Assembly (NCBI RefSeq): GCF_013113735.1
Contig: NZ_CP053346.1
Coordinates: 3,362,001-3,426,000, forward strand
Reading direction: 5' to 3'
DNA length: 64,000 bases
DNA from: Sphingomonas sp. AP4-R1
GTDB taxonomy: Bacteria > Pseudomonadota > Alphaproteobacteria > Sphingomonadales > Sphingomonadaceae
A model generated the notes under the pieces. The model was given only the letters and a program-made list of their open reading frames with translations, searched no databases and had not been told where the DNA came from. The position numbers and the translations under genes are program-made. Below, in pieces: positions 18,616 through 27,638 of this stretch (positions within the stretch are counted from its first letter, which is position 1; each line of letters starts with the position of its first letter).

Positions 18616-18999
18616 TCAGCGCTCGCGCGGCACCATTTCGAGGAACTGGCGCCCGCCGAAGATGTGGACGTGGAGGTGCGGCACCTCCTGATGGCCATGC
18701 TGGCCCATATTGGCGAGCAGGCGATAGCCGCTCTCCGCCAGCCCCGCCTCGCGCGCGACATGGCCCACGGCGCGCACGAAGCCGGCGATTTCCGTATCGG
18801 ATGCCTTGGCCGAAAAATCGTCCCACGAGACGTAACGTCCCTTGGGGATCACCAGCAGGTGAACGGGCGCCTGCGGGGCGATGTCGTGGAAGGCGAGGGC
18901 ATATTCGTCCTCATAGACCGTCTTCGCCGGGATCTCGCCGCGCAGGATGCGTGCGAAGATGTTGGCATCGTCATAGGGGAGCGTGGGGTCGATCGGCAT
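18616..18999 (-). CDS. HIT family protein (HINT-like)
   Basis: Histidine-triad nucleotide hydrolase of 127 residues, acting on phosphoramidates such as adenosine monophosphoramidate. The active-site triad is HLHVHIFGG near the C-terminus. The start at 18999 (MPIDPTLPYDDANIFARI) gives the standard HINT length; the longer in-frame ORF upstream is rejected. It is the last gene of the purS-purQ-hisE-HIT cluster, 16 bp after hisE. Confidence 0.93.
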   Translation of the reverse strand: MPIDPTLPYDDANIFARILRGEIPAKTVYEDEYALAFHDIAPQAPVHLLVIPKGRYVSWDDFSAKASDTEIAGFVRAVGHVAREAGLAESGYRLLANMGQHGHQEVPHLHVHIFGGRQFLEMVPRER

Positions 19000-19015
19000 C
19001 TCGTCTCGTCCTCTC

Positions 19016-19333
19016 TCAGGCCGTGCGACTGGCCTTTTCGGCGATGCCGGACGTGCCCTCGCGGCGATCGAGTTCGGCCAATACCTCGGCCAGCGGCACA
19101 TCCGCATCGGCCAGCAGCACCATCAGGTGGAACAGCAGATCCGCCGCTTCGCCGATCAGTTCCTTGCGATCCTCGGCCAGCGCCGCGACGATCGCCTCGA
19201 CCGCTTCCTCGCCCAGCTTGCGGGCGATGCGGGGGCGGCCCTTCGCGAACAGGCTCGCGACGTAGGACGAAGCCGGATCCGCACCCCGGCGGGACGCGAT
19301 CGTCGTTTCCAGACGCGCGAGCGTATCGCTCAA
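19016..19333 (-). CDS. hisE: Phosphoribosyl-ATP pyrophosphohydrolase HisE
   Basis: Second step of histidine synthesis, converting PR-ATP to PR-AMP; 105 residues, all alpha MazG-like fold. [16 protein letters not shown] and [15 protein letters not shown] carry the acidic metal-binding residues (EE and EAADLLFH). Its start overlaps the purQ stop by 4 bases, so a histidine gene is translationally coupled to a purine gene. Confidence 0.95.
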   Translation of the reverse strand: MSDTLARLETTIASRRGADPASSYVASLFAKGRPRIARKLGEEAVEAIVAALAEDRKELIGEAADLLFHLMVLLADADVPLAEVLAELDRREGTSGIAEKASRTA

Positions 19334-19995
19334 GCGACCGCCTCGAGCAGGCCTTCGAAGATGCGACGGCCGTCGGCATTGCCGTGCGCGGCCTCGATCG
19401 CGCGTTCGGGGTGCGGCATCAGGCCCAGCACGTTGCCGGCGGCATTGACGATGCCGGCGATCCCGCGCGCCGATCCGTTGACCTGCTCGCCATAGCGGAA
19501 GGCCACGCGGCCTTCGCCTTCGAGGCGGTCCAGCGTCTCCTCGTCGGCGGCATAATTGCCGTCATGGTGCGCCACGGGCAGGCCGATCTCCTCGCCCGCC
19601 TGATAGCGGCTGGTGAACAGCGACTGGCTGTTGCCGACTTCCAGCGACACCGTGCGGCAGACGAAGGCGAGGCCGGCATTGCGCATCAATGCGCCGGGCA
19701 ACAGACCCGCCTCGGTCAGCACCTGGAAGCCGTTGCAGACACCCAGCACCGGCACGCCGCGCTCGGCCGCGTCGGCCACCGCGCGCATCACGGGCGAGCG
19801 GGCCGCCATCGCGCCGGAGCGGAGATAATCGCCATAGGAGAAGCCGCCGGGCACGGCGATCAGATCGATCCCGTCGGGCAGTTCCGTCTCGCGGTGCCAG
19901 AGCATGACCGGATCGGAGCCCGTGACCTCGCGAATGGCGACGGCGAGGTCGCGATCGCAATTGGAGCCTGGAAAGACGAGAACCGCAGACTTCAT
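19330..19995 (-). CDS. purQ: Phosphoribosylformylglycinamidine synthase subunit PurQ
   Basis: Glutaminase subunit of the three-part FGAM synthase (PurLQS), 221 residues. It has a class I glutamine amidotransferase fold with the nucleophile Cys in [11 protein letters not shown], the first oxyanion loop [12 protein letters not shown], and the His/Glu pair in MPHPERAIE. It lies 4 bp after purS and overlaps hisE. Confidence 0.96.
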   Translation of the reverse strand: MKSAVLVFPGSNCDRDLAVAIREVTGSDPVMLWHRETELPDGIDLIAVPGGFSYGDYLRSGAMAARSPVMRAVADAAERGVPVLGVCNGFQVLTEAGLLPGALMRNAGLAFVCRTVSLEVGNSQSLFTSRYQAGEEIGLPVAHHDGNYAADEETLDRLEGEGRVAFRYGEQVNGSARGIAGIVNAAGNVLGLMPHPERAIEAAHGNADGRRIFEGLLEAVA

Positions 19996-19999
19996 GGGG

Positions 20000-20230
20000 T
20001 TACTCCCGTTCGATGCGATAATTCTCGATGACCGTGTTCGCGAGCAGCTTGCGGCACATCGCGTCGAGATCCTCGTCGCTCACGCTCGCGTCATGATCGA
20101 TCTCGATCAGCTTGCCCTGGCGCACTTCGTCGACGCCGGAGAAGCCCAGCCCGTCCAGCGCATGGTGGATGGCCTTGCCCTGCGGATCGAGGACTCCGTT
20201 CTTCAGGGTTACGTAGATGCGCGTCTTCAT
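20000..20230 (-). CDS. purS: Phosphoribosylformylglycinamidine synthase subunit PurS
   Basis: Small 76-residue structural subunit bridging PurL and PurQ. Family features are [29 protein letters not shown] at the start and [10 protein letters not shown] at the end. It is the first gene of the purS-purQ-hisE-HIT unit; purC and purL are not in the window. A divergent DUF885 gene lies about 200 bp away. Confidence 0.96.
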   Translation of the reverse strand: MKTRIYVTLKNGVLDPQGKAIHHALDGLGFSGVDEVRQGKLIEIDHDASVSDEDLDAMCRKLLANTVIENYRIERE

Positions 20231-20433
20231 GCTCGCCTCTGTTCGTCGGTCGGGGCTGGGGCCGGGGCTGTTCGTGATGCGGGCGCTATGGCGCGATGCG
20301 AGCGGATCGGCAAGCGAGGCGTTGCGCGCGCGACGATGCGTCGGCCTTTCACTGGCGGAAAGAAGATGCGAGGACAGGGGTTTGCGGCGCGTTGTTGCCG
20401 TTCCCGATCGTCCCGGAGACCGATTTGCGTTTG

Positions 20434-22218
20434 ATGTCTTTGCTGCTGTCCACCGCGCTCGGCGCGGCTCTGCCCATGGCCGCCATCGGCGCCACGCCGG
20501 GCGCCGAGGATGCGAAGCTCCAGGTCTTGTTCACCGACAGCGACGAGGCACGGCTCAGCCGCAATCCGCTGTCGGCGCTGGCGCGGGGCGACCTGCGCTT
20601 CGCGGACAGCATCGGCATGCCCTTCACCGACGCGCATGATGCGGCGGAATGCGCGGCGAGCGAGCGGGACGGGAAGGATCTCCACGCCATCCGCCGCGCG
20701 GCGCTTAATGCCACCGATCGCATCGCCTATGACGTGTTCGACACGAATACGAAGCTGGACCTGATCCCGTGCCACGATCGGGATCTGCTGACCTCGTTGG
20801 CCGTACGGCCGATCAATCATTTTCAGGGCTTCCACCTGAATTATGCCGAGATGGCCTCGGGGCAGGGCACGGCGCCGTTTCGCACGCTGGCCGATTACGA
20901 GAACAATCTGAAGCGCAACCGGGCCTTTGCCGGCGCGATCGATCGGATCATCGGCCGCTTCCGGCAGGGCATGGCGCTGGGCATCGTCGACTCGAAGCTG
21001 ACGACCCGCAACATGGTCGAGCAGCTCGATCTGCAGATCGCCAAGGGCGTGGAGGGATCGATCTATGCCGCGCCACTGGCGAAGATGCCCGATACGATCG
21101 CGCCCGCCGATCAGGCGCGCATCCGGGACGAACAGCTCGCGCTGATCCGCGACGGCATGATCCCCGCGCTGACGCGCCTGCGCGATTTCCTGCGCGACGA
21201 CTATCTGCCGGCGGCCCGCGAGGGCGTGGGCCTGTCCGCGATGAAGGGCGGCGACAAGGTATATGCCTATCTGATCCGGCGCAGCACGACATTGCCGCTG
21301 ACCGCGAAAGACGTGCATCAGATCGGTCTTGGCGAAGTCGCGCGCATCCGGGGCGAGATGGAGGAAGCCGCGAAGGCGGCGGGCTTCAACGGCACGCTGG
21401 CCGAACTCTTCACCTACATGCGGACCGAAAAGCGCTTCCAGCCGACGAGCGTGGAGCAATTGCGTGAAGGCTTCGGCGCGATCCGGGCGCGCGTGGAAGC
21501 GCGGATCGGCGAGCAATTCTCGACCATTCCCGCGGCGCCGCTCGACATCCGCCCGACCCCCGCCTTCAAGGAGAAAACGGCGGCCGGCGGCGAATATATG
21601 CGCGGCACGGCCGATGGGACGCGGCCGGGCGTGTTCTTCTACAACGGCTATGATCTGCCCTCCCGCTATCTGTGGGAGTCGGAGACATTGTTCCTGCACG
21701 AGGGCGAACCCGGCCATCATTTCCAGATCAGTCTGGCGCAGGAGAATGCGAACCTGCCCAGCTTCATGCGCTATGGCGGGAACACCGCCTTCGTCGAAGG
21801 CTGGGCGCTCTATGCCGAAACGCTGTGGAAGCCGCTCGGACTGGAGAGCGATCCGTGGCAGCGGCTGGGTGGGCTGAACGACGAGATGCTGCGCGCGATG
21901 CGCCTCGTCGTCGACAGCGGCATCCATGCCTATGGCTGGGATCGCGATCGATCGATCCAGTATATGCTCGACAATTCGCCGGAGGCGGTGACCGACGCGA
22001 CCGCCGAGGTGGAGCGCTACATCGCCATTCCGGGGCAGGCCCTGGCCTACAAGATGGGCCAGCTGACGATCTCGCGCCTCAAGGCCAAGGCGATGGCGGA
22101 ACTGGGCGACCGGTTCGATCCGCGCGAATTCCACGCGCAGGTGCTGATGACGGGCGCGCTCCCGCTGCCGGTGCTGGAGAAGAAGATCGACGACTGGATC
22201 GCGGCGAAGAAGGGATAA
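20434..22218 (+). CDS. DUF885 family protein (predicted exported metallopeptidase-like)
   Basis: About 594 residues from the ATG at 20434, which gives a short hydrophobic leader ending GAT; the upstream in-frame sequence does not look coding. The DUF885 signature HEGEPGHHFQ is at 422-431 and probably binds a metal. Further downstream, FVEGWALYAE is the conserved second motif. Proteins of this family are abundant in sphingomonads and are thought to be periplasmic peptidases, without a firm substrate. A palindromic repeat follows. Confidence 0.87.
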   Translation: MSLLLSTALGAALPMAAIGATPGAEDAKLQVLFTDSDEARLSRNPLSALARGDLRFADSIGMPFTDAHDAAECAASERDGKDLHAIRRAALNATDRIAYDVFDTNTKLDLIPCHDRDLLTSLAVRPINHFQGFHLNYAEMASGQGTAPFRTLADYENNLKRNRAFAGAIDRIIGRFRQGMALGIVDSKLTTRNMVEQLDLQIAKGVEGSIYAAPLAKMPDTIAPADQARIRDEQLALIRDGMIPALTRLRDFLRDDYLPAAREGVGLSAMKGGDKVYAYLIRRSTTLPLTAKDVHQIGLGEVARIRGEMEEAAKAAGFNGTLAELFTYMRTEKRFQPTSVEQLREGFGAIRARVEARIGEQFSTIPAAPLDIRPTPAFKEKTAAGGEYMRGTADGTRPGVFFYNGYDLPSRYLWESETLFLHEGEPGHHFQISLAQENANLPSFMRYGGNTAFVEGWALYAETLWKPLGLESDPWQRLGGLNDEMLRAMRLVVDSGIHAYGWDRDRSIQYMLDNSPEAVTDATAEVERYIAIPGQALAYKMGQLTISRLKAKAMAELGDRFDPREFHAQVLMTGALPLPVLEKKIDDWIAAKKG

Positions 22219-22227
22219 TTCCTCCAC

Positions 22228-22353
22228 CCGTTTGGTTCGAGCCTGTCGAGAACTTGGCGAGGCTTCGAGCGAAGTCGAGAAGCCGGGATACGGAGCACGG
22301 GCTCTCGATTTCTCTCGATCCCTGGGAGTTCTCGACAAGCTCGAACCAAACGG
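22228..22353. repeat. Intergenic inverted-repeat element (GGTTCGAGCCTGTCGAGAAC type)
   Basis: Arms at 22228-22253 and 22328-22353 are near-perfect 26-base reverse complements (CCGTTTGGTTCGAGCC facing AGCTCGAACCAAACGG). A weaker inner hairpin rich in CGAG/CTCG lies between. It shares the AGCCTGTCGA core with the element at 7090-7167. It lies after the DUF885 stop codon and could act as an mRNA stabiliser or terminator. Confidence 0.8.
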
Positions 22354-22439
22354 AATTAGGGTAGGCCGGGCAACCTCCTGTATTGGCGAGGTCATACACC
22401 TGCGCTAGTCTCCGGCTATATCGTACAAGGAGCCCTCTT

Positions 22440-23276
22440 ATGCCCGGTCCCAGCCCCTGGTCCCACAGTCGCAGCGCGAGCGTGGCCGACGATATCGATT
22501 TCGAGATCAAGGGGCAGGAGCTCCAGTTCCTCGAGATCGAACTGGATCCGGGCGAGAGCGCGGTGGCCGAGGCCGGCGCCTTCGTGTGGAAGGATGCGGC
22601 GATCGAGATGACCACCGTGTTCGGCGACGGCAGCGCCGATCAGGGCAGCGGCTTCATGGGCAAGCTGCTGGGCGCGGGCAAAAGGCTGGTGACCGGGGAA
22701 AGCCTGTTCACCACCGTCTTCACGCATCAGGGGCGCGGCAAGGCGCGCGTCGCCTTCGCGTCGCCCACCCCCGGCGCGATCCTGCCGATCAAGCTTTCGG
22801 ACGTGGGCGGCACGTTGATCTGCCAGAAGGACAGCTTCCTCGCGGCTGCGCGCGGCGTCTCGATCGGCGTCCATTTCCAGAAAAGGATCATGACCGGCCT
22901 GTTCGGGGGCGAGGGCTTCATCATGCAGAAGCTGGACGGCGACGGCTGGGTGTTCGTGCAGATGGGCGGCACGCTGGTCGAGCGCGAGCTGGGGCCGGGC
23001 GAGGTGCTGCACGTCGATACGGGCTGCCTCGCGGCCTTCACGCAGGGCGTCGACTTCGATCTGGAACTGGTGCGCGGTGTGCGGAGCATGTTCTTCGGCG
23101 GGGAGGGGGCTTTCTTCGCGCGGCTGCAGGGGCCGGGCAAGGTCTGGATCCAGTCGCTGCCCTTCTCGCGACTGGCCGGGCGGATGCTGGCGGCGGCCGG
23201 CGGATTGGGCGGCCAGAATCGCGGCGAGGGATCGGTCCTCGGCGGACTGGGTCACTTCATCGGCGGGAACGAATAA
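22440..23276 (+). CDS. TIGR00266 / AIM24 family protein
   Basis: A 278-residue double-beta-helix protein of the AIM24/TIGR00266 family. The start at 22440 follows AAGGAG with about 8-base spacing. Characteristic blocks are LDPGESAVAEAGAFVW, FGGEGFIMQKLDGDGWVFVQMGGTL and LHVDTGCLAAF. Bacterial members have no clear biochemical function; they are soluble or membrane-associated. The Gly-rich tail ends GHFIGGNE. Confidence 0.88.
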   Translation: MPGPSPWSHSRSASVADDIDFEIKGQELQFLEIELDPGESAVAEAGAFVWKDAAIEMTTVFGDGSADQGSGFMGKLLGAGKRLVTGESLFTTVFTHQGRGKARVAFASPTPGAILPIKLSDVGGTLICQKDSFLAAARGVSIGVHFQKRIMTGLFGGEGFIMQKLDGDGWVFVQMGGTLVERELGPGEVLHVDTGCLAAFTQGVDFDLELVRGVRSMFFGGEGAFFARLQGPGKVWIQSLPFSRLAGRMLAAAGGLGGQNRGEGSVLGGLGHFIGGNE

Positions 23277-23283
23277 GGGTAAT

Positions 23284-23359
23284 CGTCATTGCGAGCATAG
23301 CGAAGAAATCCAGGCCTTCACGCACGGGACTGGATTGCTTCGCCATGCTCGCAATGACG
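23284..23359. repeat. Intergenic inverted-repeat element (GTCATTGCGAGC type)
   Basis: Two 30-base arms at 23284-23313 and 23330-23359, starting CGTCATTGCGAGCATAGCG and ending GCTCGCAATGACG, with a 16-base loop. This sequence type recurs in many proteobacterial genomes as an intergenic palindrome. It lies between two convergent genes. Confidence 0.8.
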
Positions 23360-23367
23360 TAAGAATG

Positions 23368-23790
23368 TCAGCGATCGATCGTCGCCGTCGCGGGATGGTG
23401 GCGGTCGAGATGCTTGCGGATGATCTTCAGGTTGCGGCTGTTCGACCGGAAGAAGAAATCCGGCACCGCGCCGATCCACGGGATCGCACCGAGCAGAAAA
23501 TCGAAGCCGACATTGCCCATCATGCGCGCCATCTGCCAGCGCGACATGCCGAGGTTGCGGGCCTCCCACACCATCCAGCCGCCCAGCGCCGCGGCGATCG
23601 CGCTGCCGGCCACGGGGATGATATCGAGCAGCACATCGAGCCCGACGGCGCGATTGAGGCCGGGAATGACGAAGGCGCGCTCCAGCAAGGCCTCCATCGT
23701 CTCGATCCGCTTGCGGACGGAGGCGGGATCGCGGCCGAGGCCGGGCAGATTATCGATCATGGCGTGATAAGGGCGCGTCGTACCGGGCAC
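23368..23790 (-). CDS. DUF4112 domain membrane protein
   Basis: A 140-residue inner-membrane protein with two hydrophobic segments: GLDVLLDIIPVAGSAIAAALGGWMVW and VGFDFLLGAIPWIGAVPDFFF. The paired D-x2-L-x2-IP and D-x2-LGAIPWIGAVPD motifs define DUF4112. A GTG start at 23790 is preferred because AGGAG lies 6 bases upstream; an internal ATG at 23760 would shorten it by 10 residues. Function unknown. Confidence 0.83.
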   Translation of the reverse strand: MPGTTRPYHAMIDNLPGLGRDPASVRKRIETMEALLERAFVIPGLNRAVGLDVLLDIIPVAGSAIAAALGGWMVWEARNLGMSRWQMARMMGNVGFDFLLGAIPWIGAVPDFFFRSNSRNLKIIRKHLDRHHPATATIDR

Positions 23791-23902
23791 TTCGATCTCC
23801 TGTGCGGCATGAGCGCGCCGTGACCGCGCATGTTCCCGCCCGATCAATATGGGGTGCCGGTACGGGCTTGCCAAATAGGGGCTCCGGCGCGAGATCGGCG
23901 CC

Positions 23903-24160
23903 ATGTCGCTGTTCCAGAAACTGCTCTGCCGGTTCGGCATCCACGTCCGCTCGCGCAAGCAGGCGAAGCGGAGCGAGGCGGGCTGGAAGAGCGTGTGCCG
24001 GGGGTGCGGGCGACCGATGCTCAAGCTGAAGGGCGGAGACTGGCGCGTGATGCTGCAGCCTGACGGCCCGACGCGGGAGGAGCGCGCCCGCCAGCGCGAG
24101 GCGGCGGCCCGCAATCGGCGGATGCCGCCCCCCCGCCGGAAACGCCCGACCGAGCGCTGA
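23903..24160 (+). CDS. Small basic hypothetical protein with CxxC
   Basis: An 85-residue very basic protein. The N-terminal CRFGIHVRSRKQAKR and VCRGCGRPM resemble a small treble-clef or zinc-ribbon motif (one Cys/His set and one CxxC). The C-terminal third is Arg/Pro-rich and probably disordered. No function can be assigned. It is divergent from the DUF4112 gene and precedes the tRNA-Leu gene on the opposite strand. Confidence 0.55.
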   Translation: MSLFQKLLCRFGIHVRSRKQAKRSEAGWKSVCRGCGRPMLKLKGGDWRVMLQPDGPTREERARQREAAARNRRMPPPRRKRPTER

Positions 24161-24256
24161 AGGCGGGGCGCTTCGGGCCCAAATCCTGATGGTCTTAGGT
24201 GAGCCGGCCGGCAAAAGCGGTTCTGTCCCGCTCTCGTGCCCCCGGATCAACGATGA

Positions 24257-24341
24257 TGGTGCGGACGGCGGGACTTGAACCCGCACTCCCGAGGGAAACC
24301 GATTTTAAGTCGGCAGCGTCTACCGATTCCGCCACGTCCAC
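24257..24341 (-). tRNA. tRNA-Leu(UAA)
   Basis: 85-nt class II tRNA read on the minus strand: acceptor GTGGACG pairs with CGTCCGC (one G-U), the anticodon loop is CTTAAAA with anticodon TAA, a long variable arm is present, and the T-arm GCGGGTTCAAGTCCCGC is standard. The 3' CCA is encoded. Confidence 0.97.
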
Positions 24342-24376
24342 ACTCGGACACGAAAAGGCCGGAATAAGCCGTGCCG

Positions 24377-24664
24377 TCAATCGTCCTTGATGTTCAGGCG
24401 GGCGCGCATTTCCTTGCCCGGCTTGAAATAGGGCACGCGCTTGGCATCGACCGAGACCGGTTCGCCGGTGCGCGGATTGCGCCCGGTGCGCGCATCGCGT
24501 GCGCGGGTGGTGAAGGTGCCGAAGCCACGAAGCTCGACGCGGCCGCCCGAAGCGAGGCGGTTCGTGATGGCGTCGAAGATGCAGGTCACGATCCGCTCGA
24601 CCTCGCTGGCGGCGAGATCGGGATGGTCCCGACTGAGAGCCGCAACGAGCTCAGATCTGATCAC
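24377..24664 (-). CDS. ihfB: Integration host factor beta subunit
   Basis: DNA-bending nucleoid protein of 95 residues, beta subunit of the IHF heterodimer. The HU/IHF signature GFGTFTTRARDARTGRNPRTGEPV contains the DNA-intercalating Pro in RNPRTGE, and the N-terminal MIRSELVAAL and C-terminal YFKPGKEMRARLN are typical of IhfB. It lies downstream of rpsA, its usual place in proteobacteria. Confidence 0.95.
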   Translation of the reverse strand: MIRSELVAALSRDHPDLAASEVERIVTCIFDAITNRLASGGRVELRGFGTFTTRARDARTGRNPRTGEPVSVDAKRVPYFKPGKEMRARLNIKDD

Positions 24665-24778
24665 GCGAGCGTCCCCTTATTCGATTCGATCGCGAATCGC
24701 CGGTATTCGACCCCCCACGGATCGATCCAGCTGCGTAACGGACTTATGCAGACTTCATATAACCAGATCAACATGCGA

Positions 24779-24811
24779 GCGCGGAGAGCGGCGGTAAACC
24801 GCCCTCCGCGC
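24779..24811. terminator. Hairpin between rpsA and ihfB
   Basis: Nested stem GCGCGGAG/CTCCGCGC (24779-24786, 24804-24811) with inner GGCGGT/ACCGCC, just after the rpsA stop on the minus strand. No T-run follows, so it may be an attenuating or RNA-stabilising hairpin rather than a full terminator. Confidence 0.5.
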
Positions 24812-24818
24812 ACGGTCA

Positions 24819-26531
24819 TTATGCCTCGTCGCGTGCCTTCAGAGCCGCGCCGAGAATGTCGCCCAGCGACGCGCCCGAATCGGACGAGCCATATTGCTGC
24901 ACGGCCTGCTTCTCTTCGGCAAGCTGCATCGCCTTGACCGAGAAGGTCGGCTTCTTCGAACGATCGAAGCCGGTGACCATCGCGTCGAACTTCTGGCCGG
25001 GCTGGTAGCGCTCCGGACGCTGCTCGTCGCGATCGCGGCCGAGGTCGCTGCGCTTGATGAAGCCATGGGCGCCATCATCGCCGACCTGCACGTCCAGGCC
25101 GCCGTCATTGACCGCGAGCACCGTGACCGTGACGACCTGGTTCTTGTTGACGCCCGAGCCGCCGGCCGACGCGCCCGTCGAAACGCCACCGCGCTCCAGC
25201 TGCTTGATGCCGAGGCTGATGCGCTCCTTCTCGGGATCGATGTCCAGGACTTGCGCCTGGATCGTCTCGCCCTTGTGGTGCATCGCGAGGGCTTCCTCGC
25301 CGGTCACGCCCCAGGCGATGTCCGACATGTGGACCATGCCGTCGATGTCGCCGTCCAGGCCGATGAACAGGCCGAACTCGGTGGCGTTCTTGACTTCGCC
25401 CTCGACGGTCGAGCCGATCGGGTGACGCTCGGAGAACGAATCCCACGGGTTCGACTGGGCCTGCTTGAGGCCGAGCGAGATGCGGCGCTTGTCCTCATCG
25501 ACCTCGAGAATGACGACCTCAACCTCCTGCGAGGTGGAGACGATCTTGCCCGGATGCACGTTCTTCTTGGTCCAGCTCATCTCGGAGACGTGGACCAGAC
25601 CCTCGATGCCGCTCTCCAGCTCGACGAACGCACCATATTCGGTGATGTTCGTGACGCGGCCCGAGAACTTCGCGCCGACCGGATACTTGGCGCCGGCGCC
25701 TTCCCACGGATCGCTCTCGAGCTGCTTCATGCCGAGGCTGATGCGCTGCGTGTCGCGGTTGATGCGGACGATCTGGACGCGGACGGTGTCACCGATGTTG
25801 ATGACTTCCGACGGATGATTGACGCGCTTGTAGCTGATGTCGGTGACATGCAGCAGGCCGTCGATGCCGCCCAGATCCACGAACGCACCATAATCGGTGA
25901 TGTTCTTGACGACGCCATCGACCACCTGGCCCTCGGCCAGGCTCTGGATGAGGCCGGTGCGCTGCTCGGCGCGGGTCTCTTCGAGAACGGCGCGACGCGA
26001 CACCACGATGTTGCCGCGGCGGCGATCCATCTTCAGCACCTGGAAGGGCTGCGGGATGTCCATCAGCGGGGTGACGTCGCGCACGGGGCGAATATCGACC
26101 TGCGAGCCGGGCAGGAAGGCCACGGCGCCGTTCAGGTCGACGGTGAAGCCGCCCTTCACGCGGCCGAAGATCACGCCATCGACGCGGTTGCCGGCGGCGA
26201 ACTCGCCCTCCAGCTTGTCCCAGGCGGCTTCGCGACGGGCGCGGTCGCGCGACAGCATCGCTTCGCCATGGCTGTTCTCGACGCGGTCGACATAAACCTC
26301 GACCTCATCACCCACCTTCAGCTCGGCCTTCACGCCGGGCGCGGGCGCGAATTCGCGCAGCGGCACGCGGCCTTCGGACTTGAGACCGACATCGATGACG
26401 GCGACGTCATTCTCGATGGCGGTGACGGTGCCCTTCACGACGCGGCCCTCAAAGCCGGTGGACTCGCCACCAAGGACGTCGTTCAGAAGCGCCGCGAAAT
26501 CGTCGCGGGTGGGAAATGCCGCAGTGGCCAT
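24819..26531 (-). CDS. rpsA: 30S ribosomal protein S1
   Basis: mRNA-binding ribosomal protein of 570 residues with six S1 OB-fold repeats. Successive repeats are recognisable by YGAFVDLGGIDGLLHVTD, YGAFVELESGIEGLVHVSEMSW and FGLFIGLDGDIDGMVHMSDIAW, each followed by an RISLGMK/RISLGLK/RISLGIK-type end. A Gly/Ser-rich linker (STGASAGGSGVNK) precedes the last repeat. The position between cmk and ihfB is the conserved one. Confidence 0.97.
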   Translation of the reverse strand: MATAAFPTRDDFAALLNDVLGGESTGFEGRVVKGTVTAIENDVAVIDVGLKSEGRVPLREFAPAPGVKAELKVGDEVEVYVDRVENSHGEAMLSRDRARREAAWDKLEGEFAAGNRVDGVIFGRVKGGFTVDLNGAVAFLPGSQVDIRPVRDVTPLMDIPQPFQVLKMDRRRGNIVVSRRAVLEETRAEQRTGLIQSLAEGQVVDGVVKNITDYGAFVDLGGIDGLLHVTDISYKRVNHPSEVINIGDTVRVQIVRINRDTQRISLGMKQLESDPWEGAGAKYPVGAKFSGRVTNITEYGAFVELESGIEGLVHVSEMSWTKKNVHPGKIVSTSQEVEVVILEVDEDKRRISLGLKQAQSNPWDSFSERHPIGSTVEGEVKNATEFGLFIGLDGDIDGMVHMSDIAWGVTGEEALAMHHKGETIQAQVLDIDPEKERISLGIKQLERGGVSTGASAGGSGVNKNQVVTVTVLAVNDGGLDVQVGDDGAHGFIKRSDLGRDRDEQRPERYQPGQKFDAMVTGFDRSKKPTFSVKAMQLAEEKQAVQQYGSSDSGASLGDILGAALKARDEA

Positions 26532-26690
26532 AAGCAGTTCTATTCCTCAGGTTTTCGTTCCGGCCGTCCGGTTGTCTCCGGAGGTCTTCAGCCGATCCGC
26601 CGCCGGGGCCTCATGCCCGTGGCGACATCCTTCGTGCATCCGGTTCGCGTCGACCATTCGGGCTTCGCCGGCACAAGGGCGCCAATAGCG

Positions 26691-26716
26691 AAAAGGCGCG
26701 TCGGACGGCGCCCTTT
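26691..26716 (-). terminator. Terminator after cmk
   Basis: Arms AAAAGGCGC (26691-26699) and GCGCCCTTT (26708-26716) around an 8-base loop. On the minus strand the second arm ends in CTTTTC, a short U-tract. It separates cmk from rpsA, which therefore probably has its own promoter. Confidence 0.6.
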
Positions 26717-26748
26717 GTCAGGGAACCGTGCCGCGCGCCATCAGGGCA

Positions 26749-27384
26749 TCAGTCGTTTGCCGCTGACCTGATCCGGGCCTCCACGAGCGCGAGCGCCCGC
26801 TGGACGGCCGCGTCTATACCCAAATCGGAGGTGTCGAGCAAGGCGGCGTCGTCCGCCTTGCGAAGCGGGGCCGCCGAACGGGCCGAGTCCCGCTCGTCGC
26901 GGGCGCGGATATCGTGCAGCACCGCATCCAGATGAACGGCGAGGCCCAGCCCCGTAAGCTCGCGGTGGCGGCGGTCGGCGCGGACCTCCGGGCTGGCCGT
27001 CACGAACAGTTTCGCGTCGGCGTGGGGCACGATCACCGTGCCGATATCGCGTCCGTCGAGGACGGCGCCGCCGGACTGGGCGGCGAAATCCTTCTGCCGC
27101 TGGAGCAGGGCCGCGCGCACGTCGGGATAGGCCGACACCTGCGAGGCGGCCTTGGCGGCGGCCTCCGATTTCAGCGCCGGATCGGTCAGCGCGTCGTCCG
27201 TGAAGCCGCACGCCGTCAGCGCGTCGGCGGCCGAGGCGGGGTCGCCTCCGGCGCGCAGAACGCCGATGCCCACGGCGCGATAGAGCAGGCCCGTGTCCAG
27301 ATGGGGCAAGCCGAAATGGCGGGCGAGCGCCTTGGCGATCGTGCCCTTGCCGGAGGCGGCGGGGCCGTCGACGGCGATGATCAT
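26749..27384 (-). CDS. cmk: Cytidylate kinase
   Basis: Phosphorylates CMP/dCMP, 211 residues. Walker [10 protein letters not shown] is at the N-terminus, [11 protein letters not shown] is the NMP-binding segment, [24 protein letters not shown] is the Cmk hallmark, and [13 protein letters not shown] forms the lid. The start at 27384 overlaps the stop of the upstream membrane-protein gene by 4 bases; the in-frame ATG nine codons upstream is less likely. Confidence 0.96.
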   Translation of the reverse strand: MIIAVDGPAASGKGTIAKALARHFGLPHLDTGLLYRAVGIGVLRAGGDPASAADALTACGFTDDALTDPALKSEAAAKAASQVSAYPDVRAALLQRQKDFAAQSGGAVLDGRDIGTVIVPHADAKLFVTASPEVRADRRHRELTGLGLAVHLDAVLHDIRARDERDSARSAAPLRKADDAALLDTSDLGIDAAVQRALALVEARIRSAAND

Positions 27385-27638
27385 GCCTTCGTCTTTCCGC
27401 GCTGCGTCCACACCTTCACCAGCCCGAGCAGGGCGATGATCGCCCAGACCACCTCCAGCAGCATCGAGGCGAGATTGAAATGGACGGTGAGTGAGGCGAT
27501 CAGCAGCAGCGAGCCGACCAGATTCAGGATGTTGAAGAACAGGAAGTTCAGGTCCTTCGCCATATTGCTATAGGCATAAGCGACCACCATCATCGCGCTG
27601 CCGAGCAGGCCGATCACGTCGGCGAGGACCGGGTTCAT
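27381..27638 (-). CDS. CBU_0592-like small membrane protein
   Basis: 85-residue protein with three predicted transmembrane helices ([60 protein letters not shown]). It resembles the CBU_0592 family; function unknown. It overlaps aroA upstream and cmk downstream by 4 bases each, so it is translated as part of the aroA-cmk unit. In many alphaproteobacteria aroA and cmk are adjacent without it. Confidence 0.8.
   Translation of the reverse strand: MNPVLADVIGLLGSAMMVVAYAYSNMAKDLNFLFFNILNLVGSLLLIASLTVHFNLASMLLEVVWAIIALLGLVKVWTQRGKTKA

Noticed and set aside
16921..20031. 1036-codon plus-strand frame over permease, HIT, hisE and purQ
   Set aside because: Spans four well-supported genes on the other strand; translation is low-complexity Arg/Asp/His.
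20227..22395. 722-codon minus-strand frame over the DUF885 gene
   Set aside because: Antisense shadow; the plus-strand protein has the HEGEPGHH motif.
24894..26771. 625-codon plus-strand frame over rpsA
   Set aside because: Antisense to six clear S1 repeats.
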